Positions 61,841-64,000 of a stretch of 64,000 bases of DNA are shown here, one piece after another (the first letter of the stretch is position 1; each line of letters starts with the position of its first letter). The DNA lies in NCBI RefSeq assembly GCF_001625215.2, contig NC_030389.2, positions 37,871,454 to 37,935,453 of the forward strand, given 5' to 3'. A program made the position numbers and the translations under genes. Origin of the DNA: Daucus carota subsp. sativus. Its lineage: Eukaryota; Streptophyta; Magnoliopsida; Apiales; Apiaceae. The notes under the pieces are model-generated. The model was not told the origin of the DNA. It saw nothing but the letters and a program-made list of their open reading frames with translations, and searched no databases.

Positions 61841-64000
61841 GGAGCAAGTCCAACAGTGTCTTAGCTCATTCCCTAAAATTATTATAAAATAAGGAATCCT
61901 AGTGAATTAGGGAACCAATTTTTGAGGTGAACTCCAACAGTAATTCCTATTCACATTCCCTATTATTAAAATAATAATAAATTTGAGTCTACCTTTTCAT
62001 TTGAATTTCAATTGTGGACATAAACACTTCTATGAACAAACACTTCTACTGCCGGCATATCAACGTCTCTATTTCAACGGGCTTTTATTTGAACAGGTTA
62101 AAATTTGTGGCTTCTGTATATACAATTCCTGTGTGTGTCTAATTAGAATCAAACTTTCAATTTCTTTGATATTCCTGATGGATCCCCATGATATTGTAAT
62201 GTATTTACTAAACGAAGAAGAGGAGGAGGAGGAGGAAACAGCCGCTGTTCTAGCCATGTATGCAAACGCAAATCACTTGATGCAGAATCCAAGTCGTCAT
62301 GTCGGGTCAGTTCTCAATCATCGAACTATTAATCGTGATAGAGCATTTGGTCATCAATGTATTTATAGAGATTATTTTAGTGACAATCCTACATATCCTG
62401 ATCATATCTTTCGTAGAAGATTTCGTATGAGGAAAAGTTTGTTCTTGCGAATTCAAACAGCTATTGAGTCTCACGATTCATATTTTGTGCAAAAGTTTAA
62501 TGCCGTCGGAGTACCCGGACTATCATCTCTCCAAAAAATAACTGCTGCGATGAGAATTATTGCATACGGTATATCTGCAGATGGTGTGGATGATTACATT
62601 CGAATTGCTAAAAGCACTGCCATAGAAAGTGTTAGAAAATTTGTTGTAGCAATTGTTCAAATATTTGGTGAGCAATATTTAAGAAGCCCAAATGATGTCG
62701 ATATTCAGCGATTAATGAAAGTGGCTGAGCAAAGAGGATTTCCAGGGATGTTAGGTAGCATAGATTGTATGCATTGGAGGTGGAAGAACTGCCCAACTAC
62801 TTGGCATGGGGTTTTTTCAGGCCGTTATCACGAGCCAACTATCATTCTTGAAGCCATAGCTTCACACGATCTCTGGATATGGCACGCTTATTTTGGATTA
62901 CCGGGATCACTGAACGATATAAATGTGTTGGATCGATCCAATTTATTTTCAGAATGGGCAGAAGGACGAGCACCTAAAGTTAAATATACAATCAATGGCC
63001 ATACGTATGATATGGGATATTATCTAGCCGATGGCATTTATCCCCCCTACCCGACTTTTGTGAAGACAATTTCTGCTCCTCAAGGAAATAAGCGAAAGCA
63101 TTTTGCTCAAATGCAAGAGTCGGCTAGAAAAGACGTAGAACGAGCTTTCGGAGTGCTTCAAGCTAGATTTGCTATAGTGCGTGGCCCGGCTCGTTTTTGG
63201 GACATTGAAACACTAAAATATATCATGTTAGCATGCATTGTTATGCATAATATGATTATTGAAGATGAAAGGGATATGCAAAATATAGATTATGATTACG
63301 AGACATATGATGAAACACCGTCTATTCAAATATCCCGTGAACGCACAAGTACAATCGAAGAATTTATGCAATTTCATCATCGAATTAGAGATAAAAATGC
63401 TCATATTCAGCTTCAAAATGACCTTGTAGAGCATCTATGGCAAAAATTTGGTGGTTAGTTAAAGCATTCTGTAGGTAAAAGATGCTTCTGTTAACTTTTT
63501 ATTGTCTAAAGTTAATTGTTTATAGCTTCTGTTCACAGTCTTCATGTTTTGTTATGGTCCCTGCAACTGAATGGTATCTGGAGTTTTGGTATAATCACAG
63601 TCTTTATGCTCACTGTTAAGCTGCTTGATTAGTAATAAGTATGATATAGGATTCTAATAAGCTGTTGTACTAACAACTTGAGGTTCTGAATATGAAATTT
63701 GACTTGCTTAACTATGATTGCAGATGACATAGCAAATTTAGTACATCAGACCTTTGGTTTTATGATCCTTGCAGATTACTGATTTATTAACTTAATGTTT
63801 GTCATTGTTTTAGTTTCAGGGTACGAAAGAAATAAAGCTGATCTCTGGTTTATTGGAATTGCGGCTCTGGAATGAGTTTATGAGAATCGTAGCTAGCTGG
63901 GAAGATATTGTCAATGTTTTTTTTAATGTTTTCTAGATATTGTCAATTGGTTGGTAATTTGAGTTTCTCCTTGGACTACACTAGATGGCATCAAACTTGT
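61841..64000 (+). mobile_element. PIF/Harbinger transposon, left part
   Basis: The left terminus GGAGCAAGTCCAACAGTGTC follows TTA (61838-61840), the target triplet of this superfamily. A long intact transposase ORF follows at 62178-63458. The right terminus and the usual second (Myb-like) ORF are not seen before the window ends. 63459-64000 has no coding sequence I can support. Confidence 0.85.
62178..63458 (+). CDS. PIF/Harbinger transposase (DDE_Tnp_4, HARBI1/ALP1-like)
   Basis: The DDE nuclease that cuts and inserts the element at TTA/TAA sites, usually together with a separate Myb-like DNA-binding protein. The start is the ATG at 62178 (MDPHDIVMYLLN); the frame is open upstream without a proper ATG. 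426 aa, close to the family norm. An acidic stretch (E8) near the N-terminus is followed by YRDYFSDNPTYPDHIFRRRF and an HTH-like region. The catalytic triad is Asp196 (GSIDCMHW), Asp247 (SLNDINVLD) and Glu321 (ARKDVERAFGVL). Further family blocks are present: YHEPTIILEAIASHDLWIWH, YLADGIYPPYPTFVKTI and LACIVMHNMIIEDE. No stop or frameshift, so it is likely active or recently active. Confidence 0.93.
   Translation: MDPHDIVMYLLNEEEEEEEETAAVLAMYANANHLMQNPSRHVGSVLNHRTINRDRAFGHQCIYRDYFSDNPTYPDHIFRRRFRMRKSLFLRIQTAIESHDSYFVQKFNAVGVPGLSSLQKITAAMRIIAYGISADGVDDYIRIAKSTAIESVRKFVVAIVQIFGEQYLRSPNDVDIQRLMKVAEQRGFPGMLGSIDCMHWRWKNCPTTWHGVFSGRYHEPTIILEAIASHDLWIWHAYFGLPGSLNDINVLDRSNLFSEWAEGRAPKVKYTINGHTYDMGYYLADGIYPPYPTFVKTISAPQGNKRKHFAQMQESARKDVERAFGVLQARFAIVRGPARFWDIETLKYIMLACIVMHNMIIEDERDMQNIDYDYETYDETPSIQISRERTSTIEEFMQFHHRIRDKNAHIQLQNDLVEHLWQKFGG

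Overview
This is a stretch of plant nuclear DNA, almost certainly from a eudicot. It is AT-rich, its genes have spliced introns, and the families are plant-typical: class III peroxidase, WRKY, an atypical bHLH, pectinesterase, and plant-type MITEs, Helitrons and Ty1/copia elements. There is no operon structure, CRISPR array or bacterial feature. The species cannot be fixed from sequence alone.

Layout. 0-2.7 kb: a small acidic-protein gene (-) and empty flank. 3.2-6.2 kb: a 2.9-kb block embedded in a (TA)n microsatellite, carrying an unrecognised four-exon gene. 6.4-9.4 kb: a Mutator-like element with a 9-bp target duplication, split by a poly(A)-tailed retroposon with its own 17-bp duplication. 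9.6-13.3 kb: a SINE and a decayed, tandemly duplicated copia element. 14.5-16.5 kb: a pectinesterase (+) with a MITE in its intron. 16.7-18.7 kb: two small genes (-); in the second a hAT MITE has replaced the C-terminus. 20.4-24.2 kb: the six-exon GPN1 GTPase gene (-), whose signature GPN tripeptide is changed. 24.6-29.6 kb: a Helitron and several MITEs. 30.3-33.5 kb: a WRN-like 3'-5' exonuclease-fold gene (+). 34.0-35.4 kb: a class III peroxidase (-) with a GC-AG intron, and 300 bp upstream of it a very young 6.9-kb copia retrotransposon (35.65-42.54 kb). 42.9-44.0 kb: MITEs. 44.2-48.0 kb: a group IIc WRKY gene (-) whose introns hold four MITEs from three superfamilies. 48.6-50.7 kb: more MITEs. 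52.9-54.1 kb: an AIF-type bHLH gene (-). 57.1-60.2 kb: a copia LTR plus gag fragment, a PPR fragment and a KEN-nuclease-like gene fragment. 61.8-64 kb: the left part of an apparently intact PIF/Harbinger element whose transposase may mobilise the MITE at 42.9 kb.

The genes do not form a pathway. Several could act in stress or wall biology (peroxidase, pectinesterase, WRKY), but that grouping is only inference. The dominant theme is mobile DNA: many element ends can be set to the base from target-site duplications, and transposons have changed one coding sequence directly and may have altered one promoter. No wholly new system is demonstrated. The best candidates for something undescribed are the gene-bearing block inside the TA microsatellite (3.3-6.2 kb), the GPN1 variant lacking GPN, and the partial KEN-like gene.
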